A stretch of 64,000 bases of DNA from Isoetes taiwanensis (Eukaryota > Streptophyta > Lycopodiopsida > Isoetales > Isoetaceae), in NCBI GenBank assembly GCA_021234155.1, contig JAJEKV010000022.1, positions 5,973,852 to 6,037,851 of the forward strand, in the 5' to 3' direction. Below the pieces are notes generated by a model. The model made no database searches and was not told the DNA's origin. It was given only the letters and a program-made list of their open reading frames with translations. The translations under genes were made by a program, and so were the position numbers. Numbering within the stretch: position 1 is the stretch's first letter; every line of letters begins with the position of its first letter. Shown here in pieces: positions 1 to 11,131 of this stretch.

Positions 1-185
1 ATCACGAAATTGGGTCCAATGGTGTATAAGGATTTGGGTGCCATTTTTAAGAAGGGTCAAGGGGAAAAAGATAACTTCAAGACGGGTAATTATGACAATG
101 GTTTGATATTTTTGTGCCCATTGTGCTTACATTATGCAATCTAATATGAGCATTTGGAGCAAGCAATTTGTAGCTTACTATATTA

Positions 186-664
186 TGCTGTCAATACGGA
201 GTCTAATTATGAATGGGGCATTAGCCCGTGAAGCTTAACAAGACAGCTCCTAGCATTGGTACATCGGCCTGACAAATGGCAACATGGGATGGCAATGAAC
301 ATAACAAGGCAACTTGTGGTATTGGTATAGTGGCATGACAAATGGCAACATGGAATGGCAGTGAACATAACAAGGCAACTCGCGATGTTGATACAATGGC
401 ATGACAAAAAAGGGGCAACGTAGGATGATAGTAAGTTTGGTAAATGATAAAACAGGCAAGGTTTTACATTTTTAGGAACATGCACCATGACTTACCATGT
501 CATATGCATTCCTTTCAACCTGATATAAACTTCACCTTGTGAATGTTCTTTGTTGTTGAACCCTAATTTCTTGTGGCTGAGCAGCTCCGAACTTCGGTTC
601 TTACTGGACATATTGCTCTGATGGTTGTCCACTAATTCTTCAATAAAATTCACTTACAACTGCA
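186..664 (-). repeat. 3' LTR of the Tat-like element
   Basis: This copy is 479 bp, the same length as the copy at 6,472-6,950. On the minus strand it starts TGCAGTTGTAAG at 664 and ends TTGACAGCA at 186. It contains short internal near-repeats of GGCAACATGG-ATGGCA-TGAACATAACAAGGCAACT. No clear polypurine tract precedes it at 665-690, which may be lost to decay. Confidence 0.75.
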
Positions 665-785
665 GAATGCGAGACAACATTATGTCCAAAACAGAAGGAT
701 GGTTCCATCAGCCTAAGGCCAATAGACCTTCAGCTGTGACCCATTTATAGGACTTGGCAAGATTTCACCTGTTAAGTGACTGAGA

Positions 786-1816
786 CTATATGATGATATC
801 CACAAACGCGTGCAATTGTGTGTGGTCCTTCCCATAAGGGCTGTAATTTTTTCCTGCTATCTTCTTGGCCTTCTTCCACTTAAGAACAAGTTGCCCTACT
901 TCAAAAAAATGCCAATCTATGCTTGTTCCGGAAATAGGTTTTGTCCTTATTCTATTTGAGCTAGTTAACCCAATCTGCTTGTGCTCGTCAAGAACATCCA
1001 TTTCATACAATTGATCTGCAACTGTCATGAGGTTTCCATTTGCGGATATAGCAGCCACTCGCATTGATGATACTTCCAGCTCCAAAGGAGAAAGTACCTC
1101 ACGGCCACAAACCAACTGGAAAGGAGAAAACTTTGTTGTTGCATTCACCTGAGTATTGTGTGCTCAAATAGTTGATCTCATGTGTGTCGCCCAGCCATTA
1201 TCATGCTCAGCTACCATCTTCTTTAGCATCTATGTTAGCTGCTTGTTGGAGGATTCTGCTTGCCCATTGCATTGAGGATAATATGAGCTAGAAAACATGT
1301 GCTGCATCTTCAAGTTACCTGCCATGTGCTACATCAACTCGTTCATAAAATGTGAACCACGATCACTGATTACACTCTAAACCTGCAACAAATGTGGTAG
1401 AACATAGAAGAGCATGTTAGCTGTGCATTAGCTACTCTACATGGGATAGCTTCCACCCATTTAGTAAAATAGTAAGTGGCCATCAGTGTAAATTGGTAAC
1501 CAGCAGTTGTGGTGGGCAAGGGTCCAATAAAATCAAGGCCCCAAATGTGGAAGGTTCCAATTGAAATAGTGTTAAGTTCAGCAAAGTTGGCCTTCTTTGG
1601 AGCAAAAATCTGGCAATAATGGCACCTCATTACATACTGAGGGGAATCTCTATGGAGTGTAGGCAAATAGAACCATGCTTGCATAACCCTTTGTATTGTT
1701 GCTTGGCCTGCAAAATGGCCTGCGCAAACTCTATAATGGCATTGCTCCAAAGCATATTCTTGTTCTTCTTCATTCAGACACCTTAGAAGAACCCAAGGGA
1801 TATCTCGCTTACACAA
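786..1816 (-). pseudogene. Integrase (Ty3/gypsy), broken
   Basis: Reading the minus strand from 1,816, the N-terminal HHCC zinc-binding motif is visible (HYR, GHF, then CHYCQ), followed by the catalytic core: WGLDFIGPLP carries the first Asp, VISDRGSHF near 1,370 the second Asp, and NGQAESSNK the Glu. The C-terminal part (GREVLSPLELEVSS) runs to 786. The pol product would insert the element cDNA into the genome. At least three in-frame stops occur between 1,370 and 1,150, and the frame changes near 1,370, so it is not functional. It follows RT and RNase H as expected for Ty3/gypsy pol. Confidence 0.8.
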
Positions 1817-2149
1817 AATTCCTTCAACTAAAACAAAGCATACCAGTTTCTTTTTAATTCGTTTTATATCTATTTTTCACTAATTCCCAGGCACCTCCTT
1901 TCCCTGCAACAGATATACGTATGATAACATCCAAGAATCCTTTACCTAAATTAGTTCTACTGCAATCTCATTCTCTTCATCATCGCCATGGGTAATGTCT
2001 TTTAACATAAAGGCATACGGTATATACCTGCTTGGATTTGACAACGATGCAGTAGGCTTTATGTCAAATCAAATTGCTGCAAATAAGCATGCCATTTCTG
2101 AAGCTTTGCTTCCTTTTAGATTTTTCCTGCTAACAGAGTTATGGAATTT

Positions 2150-2480
2150 CTCTTAATGATAATCTTTCTATATTGGTCGGCTAGCAAATGTTGATACTTT
2201 TCAAACAAATAAACTATCCCAAACGTATATTTTTCCAACAATGCATACCTTTCCTCTACAATGCTAAACAACTTTCCAGTGTAGGAAATAACCCTAGCCT
2301 ACTTCTTACCATCCTTCTGACATAATGCAACACCTACAACCGCATTTGTCACTATAATATAGGCTAGACAGGGCTTTTGTACATCTGGTGGCATTAATCC
2401 AACCGCCTCCTTCATTGCTATCGACAACTCATCATATGGTTTTGTGCATTTTTCACTTCATTGAACCATGGACTTACCGC
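2150..2480 (-). pseudogene. Gypsy-type RNase H downstream of RT, remnant
   Basis: The minus strand between RT and integrase reads AVVGVALCQKDGKK, a stop, ARVISYTGKLFSIVEERYAL and EKYTFGIVYLFEKY. This is the usual layout of the Ty3/gypsy RNase H after RT (a Gly-rich strand with xALxQ, then VISYxSK and the ExxY helix). The domain degrades RNA in the RNA-DNA hybrid during reverse transcription. It is interrupted by stops. Together with the domain at 3,560-4,140 it gives this element two RNase H domains. The boundaries are approximate. Confidence 0.55.
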
Positions 2481-2595
2481 TCTCACGTGTGCCCACTTTA
2501 CCAACTCTAGTAAGTTTGACTATTGGAGCAATTAGATGAGAAAAGTTAGAGATGTATATCCTTAAAAAGGAACACATATCAATCAATCTTATTAC

Positions 2596-3322
2596 TTAAA
2601 GTACTATTTGAGGGGCAGGCAACCTAGATATTATCTCAATCTTCTCTTCTACTATGTGCAATCCCTGATTGACGATTCTATGTCCCAACAACACTCCTTC
2701 GCTTACCATGAAATTATGTTTCGAAGGGTTTAAGCATATCCTGTATTTCTTGCTCAACTCAAATACTTCCTGCAGTTTACTGATATGTAACCTCCTTTCG
2801 TTTGCCAAACACAAATCACCTAGAGATATGCCAAGTTCTTTCCCTAACATTTGCATACAATCATTGTGCGTTAGAAGGTAGCGGGGGCATTCATTAATCC
2901 AAATGGTATGACATTCATGGCATACACTCTTCATGGAGTTACAAAGGCCGTTTTTTTCTTTATCTTCTGAAGCAACCTCTATTTGGTTAAATTCGCTATA
3001 CCTATCCATGAATGAGAACACTTTCTTGCCTTGCTGCCGCATATTAAATTTCCTCCTGGAATGGTAGAGGAAAGGGATCATGTAATGTAGCCTTATTCAA
3101 ATCTGAATAATCTATGCACATCCTGATATTGCCATTTCTCTTCTTCAATGGAACTACAACAGATACCCAAGAGGGGTTCTCAATAGGAGAAATAAACCTA
3201 ACTTCACAAAGTTCATCCTTGACAAGTTGCATCAGCAAAGGGTTTATCCTTCTTACCTTTTGTTGAACCAGTTTTGCACCCTCCTTTGATTTAATATGGA
3301 ACTTTGCTACAATGGATGGCAT
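2596..3322 (-). pseudogene. Reverse transcriptase (Ty3/gypsy), broken
   Basis: Two overlapping frames cover the domain. The upstream one (3,322-3,044) has the fingers motifs FISPIENPSWVSVVVPLKKR and MCIDYSDLNKAT. The downstream one (3,081-2,596) has MDRYSEFNQIEVA, SLGDLCLA in place of the catalytic YxDD loop, then SKHNFMVSEGVLLGHRIV. The first catalytic Asp region and the YxDD box are both altered, so the enzyme is dead. The frame switches at about 3,050-3,080. The enzyme would copy element RNA into cDNA in virus-like particles. Confidence 0.8.
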
Positions 3323-3559
3323 TCCTTTAAGCTCCTTGTATTCCCAAGCGAAACACTCATCATAAGTTTAAAACAATCTCTGTAACTCCTCCTCCTCCTT
3401 GCTATTCACATCAATGCCTACATACAAGGTCCTTGAAACTCCATTTCTTATGATATTGGTCTCATTTTTAGTGGCCCGGCATTATGTGGATATTGAAAAG
3501 ATTTCACAAAAGTTTTGATTGACATAAAAGCTTTCTCCTTCAATTGAACACCCTTCTCA

Positions 3560-4140
3560 CAAAGCTGCCATAATAGCTTGTCTGCATAATGCATCAGCCT
3601 CCTCATTTCTGCTTCTTAGAATATGGTTCATCTCAACATGTTCAAATAACTTGCATATTTGTATTACATGTTCATAAATTGGTCCTAGCTAATTGCTTTT
3701 GACTTGGTATTGTTGATTTATCTGTTTATATACTAGTTCAGAATCCCCATATTAACTTGCAGCCTGTTCAATCCAAGTTCATGAGCCATATGCAATCTTG
3801 TAAGTAATGCAATGTATTCAAACATTTTGTTAGAACAAAGTGTTATCAATTTTCCTTTCTCTGCTATTATATCTCCCGCTTTTGACTTAATCATTATTCC
3901 AATAGCTGATACCCCTAATTTTCTTGAAACTCCTCCATCAAACCACATAGTAGCATCCATTGACGGTTGAGAATCAACTTGCAAATATATTTGCCCTGAT
4001 GCTCCTGCAACATTATCATCTTCCAATGCTTTATCTTTTAAGACATGACATCGAAGCCCTGTAGGCTGCAACACCTCCACATAATTGATTGATGATTCCT
4101 GATCTGTAACATTTGAACTTGTGTCTAAGACTGCAGTCAT
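3560..4140 (-). pseudogene. Additional RNase H upstream of RT (aRNH-like)
   Basis: The minus-strand frame contains MWFDGGVSRKLGVSAIGIMI (first Asp in FDGG), then EYIALLTRLHMAHELGL (ExxAL helix) and NRLQV. After an in-frame stop the same region continues to NHILRSRNEEADALCRQA, which carries the last Asp in the usual position. The expected third acidic residue after the LQV strand reads VNMGIL and is not obvious. This resembles the second, archaeal/plant-type RNase H of Tat-lineage elements rather than the gypsy-type domain. It lies before RT, not after it. Stops show that it is decayed. Confidence 0.65.
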
Positions 4141-4449
4141 AGGCCCATCCGTGATTGTGCACTTGCCTTCCTTCCAGGAGTCTCTACATTATATTTAGGT
4201 ATAAGTACGTCTTCGACGTAGCAATCCAGCATGTGGGAATGTATTGGCACGAGGCGGGGATGTGATCAAAATCGCGGGACTCCTTCTGTGTTGTATCATA
4301 TCCGATCTGCCGAGATGCATGCATCAATGTATCCCTGTTAGGGAACTTTGCATGGGATCCCGCAATGCTTTAGATTGCAGTATTGGTTCCATTTCCTCAG
4401 GGGGCGGATCGTGGTGTATCTTCTTGTCGAAGTCTTACTCAATGTCGAT

Positions 4450-5176
4450 TCATACAGGCCAAGTCATTGCCGTCCGCGGGTATGAGTCTAGTGGAGCTGT
4501 ATAACGGCTTCTTCCAAGGTAGAATCCATGGCCAGATTTCAACCACATTCTTCCTAACAACAAATCATATGCATTTGCACCTTGATCTTCAGTTATTGAT
4601 ACCATTAAGAAATCAACATACGATATAACACCTTCCATAATGAGTCTGACATCTTCGATCGATCCTATAGGAAAAACTGTTGAATCGCCTGATCATTAAT
4701 GGCGCGATGGTCGTAATTTTTAACCCTAACCTTATCATCACGTGATAAGGCATTACATTAACCCCTGATCCTCCATGTACAATTACTTTTCTCAAATCAT
4801 GATCTCTGATTTGTGCAACACATGTTATTATACCAGGATCCTTTATCTTCCCTTCTTGCAGCAGTAAGGCATTTGTATTGACCCCTGGAGACTCCACAAG
4901 CCTTAGAAATCCTTGTCTATAAGTTGGAGCTTCGCAAAAAAAGGTTAACAAATCAATTGACACTTTTGTATTTCTTAACAATTGCTCAACCTGAATATGC
5001 TCACGAGCTAAATGCGCTTCCCTATATGTAGTAGGAGGCTCTAAAAACTTGACTTGCTTCTGCACATCATAATTTGCTTTAACAATATCCAGAAAAGATT
5101 CTATCAACTGCTCCCAAGAACGACCTTCATAGGTGATGAAGAATTCATACCAACCTTGGGCATCTTCTCCTTTCAT
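4450..5176 (-). pseudogene. Gag C-terminus and aspartic protease, broken
   Basis: The first frame (5,176-4,613) has a gag-like stretch and then VIVHGGSGVNVMPYH. This is the position of the protease active site, D-S/T-G, although the Asp now reads Gly. The second frame (4,638-4,450) has NAYDLLLGRMWLKS, the typical C-terminal strand and ILGRxWL-like motif of retrotransposon proteases. The protease would process the Gag-Pol polyprotein. A frameshift at about 4,620-4,640 and the altered active site make it inactive. Confidence 0.6.
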
Positions 5177-5221
5177 GCATTTGTTGAAAATTTCTAACTT
5201 TGTGCCTCTCCTATGCCCATA

Positions 5222-5551
5222 CTATTCATAGTAGTCTTCAAATTTAGCTAAGAGTGCTACAGGGCCAACATCTGCACTATATGCTAGTGCTCCAGGTGCT
5301 AAGGGAACCAAAATGTGTGGTGGTGACCACTTGGTTTGTATCTGAGGCATTGGCGCGGCCACTGATGGCTCTCCTTCATGATCTTGCATCTCTCCAGGAG
5401 CTGGCGTATCAAACATAATATTTAGTATCTGAGCATATGGAGGTTGAACAACCTCAGGCATCTGTTCTGTCACTTGGGAAGCTTTAATATGCATGTGGGT
5501 AGTAGAAGGTAATTCTACCATGTTAACCTGTATGTTCAACATACTGCTCAT
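5222..5551 (-). pseudogene. Gag-region ORF fragment, family not recognised
   Basis: A 109-codon open frame lies where gag is expected, upstream of the protease. It is rich in Pro, Met, Gln and Ala and has no visible zinc knuckle. I infer gag from position only. No conserved residue pattern supports it directly. Confidence 0.35.
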
Positions 5552-6471
5552 TTAGTCCTTTCCCTTTTGTCCTACTCCTGGTCCACATTTGTTCTAGCTT
5601 AAGGAGGATCCCGATAGGACCTCCAAAATCATGAACTGCTAATCTAATAGCTCGCCACCCAATGGTTAGACCTCCAGGCTGTTGTGGTAGCCAACCAATA
5701 TACCCTACGGTATGTAATAAGATGACAAAGCAATGGTGTAGAAAATTATCTCTGGAATGCAGGAGGATACAGTCTCTAGGTTATATGTGGTATGGATTTA
5801 TCTGGAAGTGGGATAAAATACGATAGGGATTATCTGAATATATGGATCATAAAATCAAAGGATGGTTAAGACAAGGCTTTAAATTCCAAGAATATGATAG
5901 GGCCAGTTCTAACAAATAGGATGGCATAATTTGTTATGTAGCCTAAATGCAACACAAGGAATTTTTAAGCATGTAACTTGCAAAAGATCAGTACATGGAT
6001 ATAGCAATAGCACCGACAGCTTATATAAAACAAGTTAGCACATGGATATAGCATTAGCACTAAATTCTACTAGCAACCTACGGAAAATAATTATATTGCA
6101 AGGCAATGCTATTTTCTAACTCAAGATTCCAGGGTAGAGCAGAATATTAGTAGAACTATCTTCAATTACATAGGGGCATTCTAAAAGAAGAGTTATCAAT
6201 GCACAAAAACAAGTTATCAATTGAGCAAGCATCAAGCATTTGTATTACTGCAATAAAATGTTACAACAACTTATCTTCCATATTGACCAGGGGATCATCT
6301 ACAATCTAAGAAAATCTTGCTTCAGGCTACTTCATTCTACAATCTCAATTTAGTAAGCGATTGCAACATCAACATCATTTTTCATCAACATTTCTTCACG
6401 GCATCATTTCTTCACATTCACAATGGCTAACTGGATTTCACCCAGTGCAGAGGACCATATGGCAATCCCAT
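5552..6471 (-). other. Leader/gag region without usable frame
   Basis: This lies between the 5' LTR and the first readable gag frame. No open frame of note is seen. One base inside the LTR end the minus strand reads TGGGATTGCCATATGG, which starts TGG as a primer-binding site should, but I cannot assign the tRNA. Confidence 0.4.
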
Positions 6472-6950
6472 TGCTGTCAATATGGAAGGTATACTTATGA
6501 ATGGGACATTAGCCCATGAAGCTTAACAAGACAACTCCTAGTTTTGGTACAATGGCCTGAAAAATGGCAACATGGGATGTCAATGAACATAACAAGGCAA
6601 CTTGTGGTGTTGGTATAGTGGCATGACAATTGGCAACATGGAATGGCAGTGAACATAGCCAGGCAACTCTTGGTGTTAAGACAGTGGCATGACAAAAAGG
6701 GGCAACATAGGATGACAGCAAGCTTGGTGAATAATAAAACAAGCAAGGTTTTACATTTTTAGAAACATGCATCACGACTTACATGTCGTGTGCATTCCTT
6801 TCAACCTGATATAAAATCCCCCTTGTGAATGTTCTTTATTGCCGAATCTTGATTTCTTGCGACTGGACAGCTCTGGACTTCGGTTCTTGCTGCACATAGT
6901 GCTATTATGGTTGCCCACTAATTCTTCAACAAAATTCACTTGCAACTGCA
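6472..6950 (-). repeat. 5' LTR of the Tat-like element
   Basis: A direct copy of 186-664 with the same 479-bp length and the same TG...CA ends on the minus strand. The internal end (6,472) abuts the candidate primer-binding site, so this is the 5' LTR of a minus-strand element. No TATA box was confidently placed. Confidence 0.75.
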
Positions 6951-7265
6951 TCTAATAATTGGGCACTTGATCGTACCAATTTTTTAAGCTAGAAAATACC
7001 ATTGAAACTAAATCTAGCTATGGTTATATTGACTCCATAATGCGAGCCAACAATAGGTCAATTGGATAACCAAAACTAGCTTTGGCAACTTCGCATGTAA
7101 AGGGTTGACTATAAGAACTTGTGCATAATGTGCAATGAGATTTTTCTCAAAGGCTAATGTTACTATAGCCTACATCACTAGAGCCAACATATGTAACAAA
7201 GGAGGAATTCATTTATGGTTTTCCTTGTTACCAGAAAAACCAATCAAGTAATCATATCTAGCAAT

Positions 7266-8073
7266 TCATTGTACTGATCGCTTCACCACATGCTCATCCT
7301 CGGCTACCAATACTGGCACATTCCTTTCTGTCAATTCTAATTTGCTCATATATGTTTCGTATGTCTTGGCAAGATGAATAAAAGTGTCTTCTTGAATGCC
7401 AAGCATATAAATAAAGTTCTGTCTTGTACATCTTCTGGTTGTAGAAGTGCTCGGACCACCAAAGTTGATGGACAAAAAGTTATGCATTCTGGTGCCTCCC
7501 CAATTGTAGTCTCTGTATATCTTTTCTTCTGACCTGGTCAAATGATATTCTGGGCAATATCTATTAAGAAACTCTACAACCCTTGCTTCCCATCAAACTT
7601 ACTTAGACGATGTGCCTCTACTATATCATCGCAAAATTTTGACACATCTTTACAGTTCATAGATTCTGCCAAAGTCTCATGCAAAGACCTTGCCTTCGTT
7701 GGAAGTGCAAGGGCTCTTTTCTTAGTCAACCATAACTCTCTCTTCAGCTTCCTGACCTCCACCCTTGGATTTATGGCTAAGCCACCTATTTCTGCATTTG
7801 TGAAATAATCTACTCTTATTCCTGTCTCCATGCTTCTTGCACCTTTTGTTCGTTTACCATCATATTGTCTAAGAATTCTCATGCTAAAATCCTTTTCCTT
7901 TGGTATAGAAGCACAAGCCGAGCATTGAAAATTAGCAAGCTTCCATTTGCTGAAATTCTTTTACAAGCTGCGTGCCTAAATGTTCCATTTACTTCTATCA
8001 CCTCTCCTTCCCATGCAAATCTGACATGCAACCTGGGTTTACAAGTACCAATGATTTCCAGGCTTCGATTCAT
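7266..8073 (-). pseudogene. Broken ORF of an unrecognised, transposon-like protein
   Basis: Three minus-strand frames follow one another with small overlaps: 8,073-7,879, 7,882-7,574 and 7,541-7,266. Their junctions look like frameshifts in one original coding region of about 270 codons. Visible features are a hydrophilic middle segment rich in Lys and Arg, a FLSINFGGPS segment and, near the end, VPVLVAEDE followed by HVV. The acidic pair in AEDE and the preceding alternation of short helices give a transposase-like impression, and I have a vague recollection of similar repeated proteins in plant genomes, but I cannot name a family. The reading frame continues past 7,266 without an obvious end. 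Confidence 0.35.
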
Positions 8074-8375
8074 CCAAGAATGGTTTCAAATCCCTTATAT
8101 TGCTGCCCTACCGATAATCCTCAACACAAACATCCTAATGAAACTAACTCGAAAAATCACACGGTAAGCTATTTCTCTATTACTGTAACGAACTTAACTA
8201 GTAGTAGTAATAGAGTAGATTTGTTTTAGAATCATTACATTCCAATGGTAGGAATAATTTATAAGAATTGATTAGAGTTTAAAAGAACAATTGGAATTAA
8301 CAAGTCAACAAAGAAAGTATATGCAAGTCTGAATTGCATGCAAGATTTGCATGCATGCAAAGTTAAGTTGGATAT

Positions 8376-8383
8376 TATATAAA
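8376..8383 (+). promoter_or_regulatory. TATA box in U3 of unit copy 1
   Basis: TATATAAA lies 192 bp from the unit start. Just upstream (8,336-8,362) are overlapping CATGCA/TGCATG motifs (RY-like). The same spacing and motifs recur in the other copies, which supports a Pol II promoter in the U3 part of the LTR. Confidence 0.55.
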
Positions 8384-9205
8384 GGAGAGAGAATTAAATT
8401 AGAGGAAGGAATCAAGAAAGGAGAAGGAGGAATTGGTTTGCAGATTGAGCTTGCAAGTAGTGCGTACATGAAGAGCCTTTGCACGTTGAACTCTTGTTGA
8501 GCTATTTATATGAATGATTATTTTTTGGAATTTGGTGTTTGTTTTCTTGGCTTTCTTGTTGTATGTTTTACTTGTTTAGATAATTGTGCTCTTGTAGATT
8601 ATAAATATGGATCTGTATACGGTTGTAGATCTGGATTAGGCTAGTGCATGTCTATTATAAACTTCTGATTCCTAAATTTTGAACCAATCCAATTCTCTGT
8701 TGTTCCTGCTTATTCCGCTCAAATTATTGAGTCCTCATGCCGTCATAGCTGTGCAGTCAAATTTGAAAGGAAATAAGAGCCCACAGAGTCATAAATCTCT
8801 CAGGATACTTTTACAGTTCCGGCCTCTTTTCGCTGATTATCAGCTATCAGCTGCGCGAATCCATCCGTGTTATTAATTCTATAAGCTTGGACGTATTAGT
8901 TCATGTAGGCTTTGTTTCATGCATGCCGGCATTGATAATTTTGAATCCAATCTGGAGTTTTCCAGCTTCCATATCCTTCCATCACTCTGTTACTCAGTGG
9001 ATGCAGAACTATGTCTGATCTTGATCTATCTGATGAAGCTTTGAACTGCAATATGCCTAAATTACACCTTCGAATCTATGGGAAAATGGTCGTGCTTGAT
9101 TAAAACCGTCGTGCTACAATGATATTAGGCAAGTTGTTGCTCTGTTGGTCACAGATAATAGTTTAAAATTAGTTAAGTTTTTGCTTACATTAATAAGTTG
9201 TATGT

Positions 9206-9258
9206 TAGTTTATTGGTTGGAGCCTGGGTCTTGCATGGCTTGGACCCGAATTCAATCC
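9206..9258 (+). other. tRNA-like A/B boxes (Pol III-like) in unit copy 1
   Basis: TAGTTTATTGG resembles a tRNA A box and CCGAATTCAATCCC is a weak B box about 30 bases further on. The match is poorer than in the equivalent places of the other copies (12,590, 14,487, 17,905). Confidence 0.3.
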
Positions 9259-9856
9259 CTTATTTTACCCATGTAGTTTTTTCTTGTTTCTTCTGCATTT
9301 AAATGTGAACCCCACTAGTTTATAAGTCCCAAAGTTCAAATGTCATTCTGTTGAATTTTGCCACACTTTAATAGCTTCTCTTTCTTTCAAGCTAGATCGT
9401 TGGGTTATTTCTCTTTCATAGTTATGCACGTTTTATTAAAGATTTGCACATTGTTGCTTTATGGTTAGGGAAGATTGAATATTAGTTTTGCTTCTTGATT
9501 GAAGGATGCTAGATATTTTGCACGGGTACAACGCATATAGAACATAATGACGTATACATAGATATTGATTCTCGGTAATGATTTGACATCATCTGAAGCA
9601 CTCCTGGCAAACACCCTAGGATGAGAGTGTGAATTGCATCATTGACTCCACCTTTGAGTGGAGCCTCAAGGGATTAATGGAGAGGCTCCTGCGCTTTGTA
9701 TGGGCATTGCGTGAGAAGCGAGGACTGATCATCCTGCATAGTTAGATTGATGATGTTCTAACGAATATTAAAATTTCACTTTATATTTCATGAAGTGTGA
9801 TATTTCTTATAAGGCATATGTACTCACTTAGACATAAGTCTAACTTGTGTGTTTCT

Positions 9857-9870
9857 TGAATGCAGCAAAT
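9857..9870 (+). repeat. Target-site duplication, left copy
   Basis: TGAATGCAGCAAAT here is repeated exactly at 11,118-11,131 on the other side of the L1-like insertion. In uninterrupted copies the flanking sequences (CTTGTGTGTTTCTTGAATG and CAAATGGCCCATAG) are joined, as near 17,190-17,220 on the minus strand. Confidence 0.9.
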
Positions 9871-11117
9871 ACCTCCCCGGTCATGAGGCGTCTTCTTCAT
9901 GCTTGGAGGGAGGTGCAAACAGTATGTTCCCCCATGACTATACCTCGAGAGGCTGGGAAAGTCAGTATATTCTGGAACACTCATGTATGGGAAGAGAATG
10001 GACGTCCCTTGGCATTAGTTCATCCTCGCATCTTTAAGAAATGGCGAGACCATGGGATCTTAAAATTGCAGCATCTTTGGGAAAACGATAGATGGATATC
10101 TTGGATGGAATTTAGACTCAAAGTGCAAAGAGCAGGGGAGGGTGATAGAAAGATACTACGAAAGATCCTAGATAATGTTAAGCTTCTCTCAGGGTCTACT
10201 GGTCCTGAGGAAAAGTGGTCTTGTGCAGGCAAGGAGACATACAATGTTGCAAGTATATATCGGGCCCTTTCTGATGACTCCCCTCTTAAAGCAGAGGCTA
10301 GGCTCCAAATGAATGGTTCAGCGGCTAAGCTCCTCTTAGCAAACTCCTGGAAAACCTTATGCTCTAGGAGAATACAATTTTTTAGATGGGAGGCTCTCCA
10401 AGGAGGTCTCAACACTAAAGTGAAGCTGGTCCATAGAGGAATTGTGTCTTCAGACCTGTGTCCTCTGGGGTGCCAGGCTAGCGAATCTCTTTCACACCTC
10501 TTCTTCTGTCCAAGAATTATTGAGTTCTGGTTTTGGGTATGCCCTATTATGAGACTGCATATGCATCAACTTCGATGGCCGAATGTTGTTATGATCTCAG
10601 ACAGAGACTGTATTGACGCCTCCCTGGTTAGTGTGGCTCTCTGGACTATATGGAGGCATCGATGCGATGTCACTTTGGGGGGGCAATCTATCTCTATTGA
10701 GAAACTCAAGAGTCTTTTTAATAAGGAAGTTGCTTTAATGGCATTGTCCCACCACAGGAAAATGGGGATGAGTTACAATAGGGGATTGGACGGGGTGGTA
10801 AGATTGAAGGATTCTATAACTACTTTAAGTGCCATTGGATGAGCTCTGAGGACCCAGACTTTCACGATAGATCTAATGGTGGAACAGTTTGAGTTTAGTG
10901 GTGAAAGCAATCTGAGTAACTGACCAGATAGGGTCTCTCTACCATTATGCTGTTGTGGAATAGGACTTCCCTTAGTACGCACATCATGATGCATAGAGAA
11001 CCCATATAATAGCCCTAATGCTTCCTATTTGCCCCATTGGGGACTCTCTGTATTTTTATTACTATTAATAACAAAAAACACACTCTTACCCTCAAAAAAA
11101 AAAATAAAAAATAAAAA
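9871..11117 (+). mobile_element. 5'-truncated L1-like LINE insertion
   Basis: The 1,247-bp insert carries the C-terminal half of a plant L1 ORF2 and ends in an A-rich tail (about 11,094-11,117, mostly A with single T interruptions). It is flanked by a perfect 14-bp duplication of its target, the mark of target-primed reverse transcription. It sits inside unit copy 1 of the chromovirus family, so it is younger than that unit. A second L1-like insertion of nearly the same length and structure is at 45,818-47,097. Confidence 0.88.
9875..10842 (+). pseudogene. L1 ORF2 C-terminal region with zf-RVT domain
   Basis: The frame is open for about 320 codons and ends at a natural stop near 10,842. It holds the region after the RT: RIQFFRWEALQGGLNTKVKL, then the zinc-binding part SSDLCPLGCQASESLSHLFFCPRIIEFW, whose C-x3-C-x8-H-x4-C spacing is the zf-RVT pattern of plant non-LTR elements. 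The endonuclease and RT domains are missing through 5' truncation. The first codons of the open frame (from 9,847) belong to the target sequence, not the LINE. The frame is unusually intact for this window, which suggests a fairly recent insertion. Confidence 0.82.
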
Positions 11118-11131
11118 TGAATGCAGCAAAT
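11118..11131 (+). repeat. Target-site duplication, right copy
   Basis: An exact 14-base copy of 9,857-9,870 directly after the A-rich tail. The ATG of the ~100-codon ORF begins at 11,130, at the very end of the duplication. Confidence 0.9.

Larger units (their letters stand above)
186..6950 (-). mobile_element. Decayed Tat-like Ty3/gypsy LTR retrotransposon
   Basis: Two direct repeats of equal length (479 bp at 186-664 and 6,472-6,950) enclose, on the minus strand, a gag/protease region, an RNase H-like domain, reverse transcriptase, a second RNase H remnant and integrase, in that order. The repeats begin TGCAGTT and end GACAGCA on the minus strand, so they have TG...CA ends. A 90-base stretch compared by eye differs at about 10% of positions, so the insertion is old. 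Stops and frameshifts break every domain. No matching target-site duplication is visible (TTAGA outside one end, TAATA outside the other). An extra RNase H alongside the usual one is typical of the Tat lineage; the order here, with the extra copy before RT, is discussed as a finding. Confidence 0.8.
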
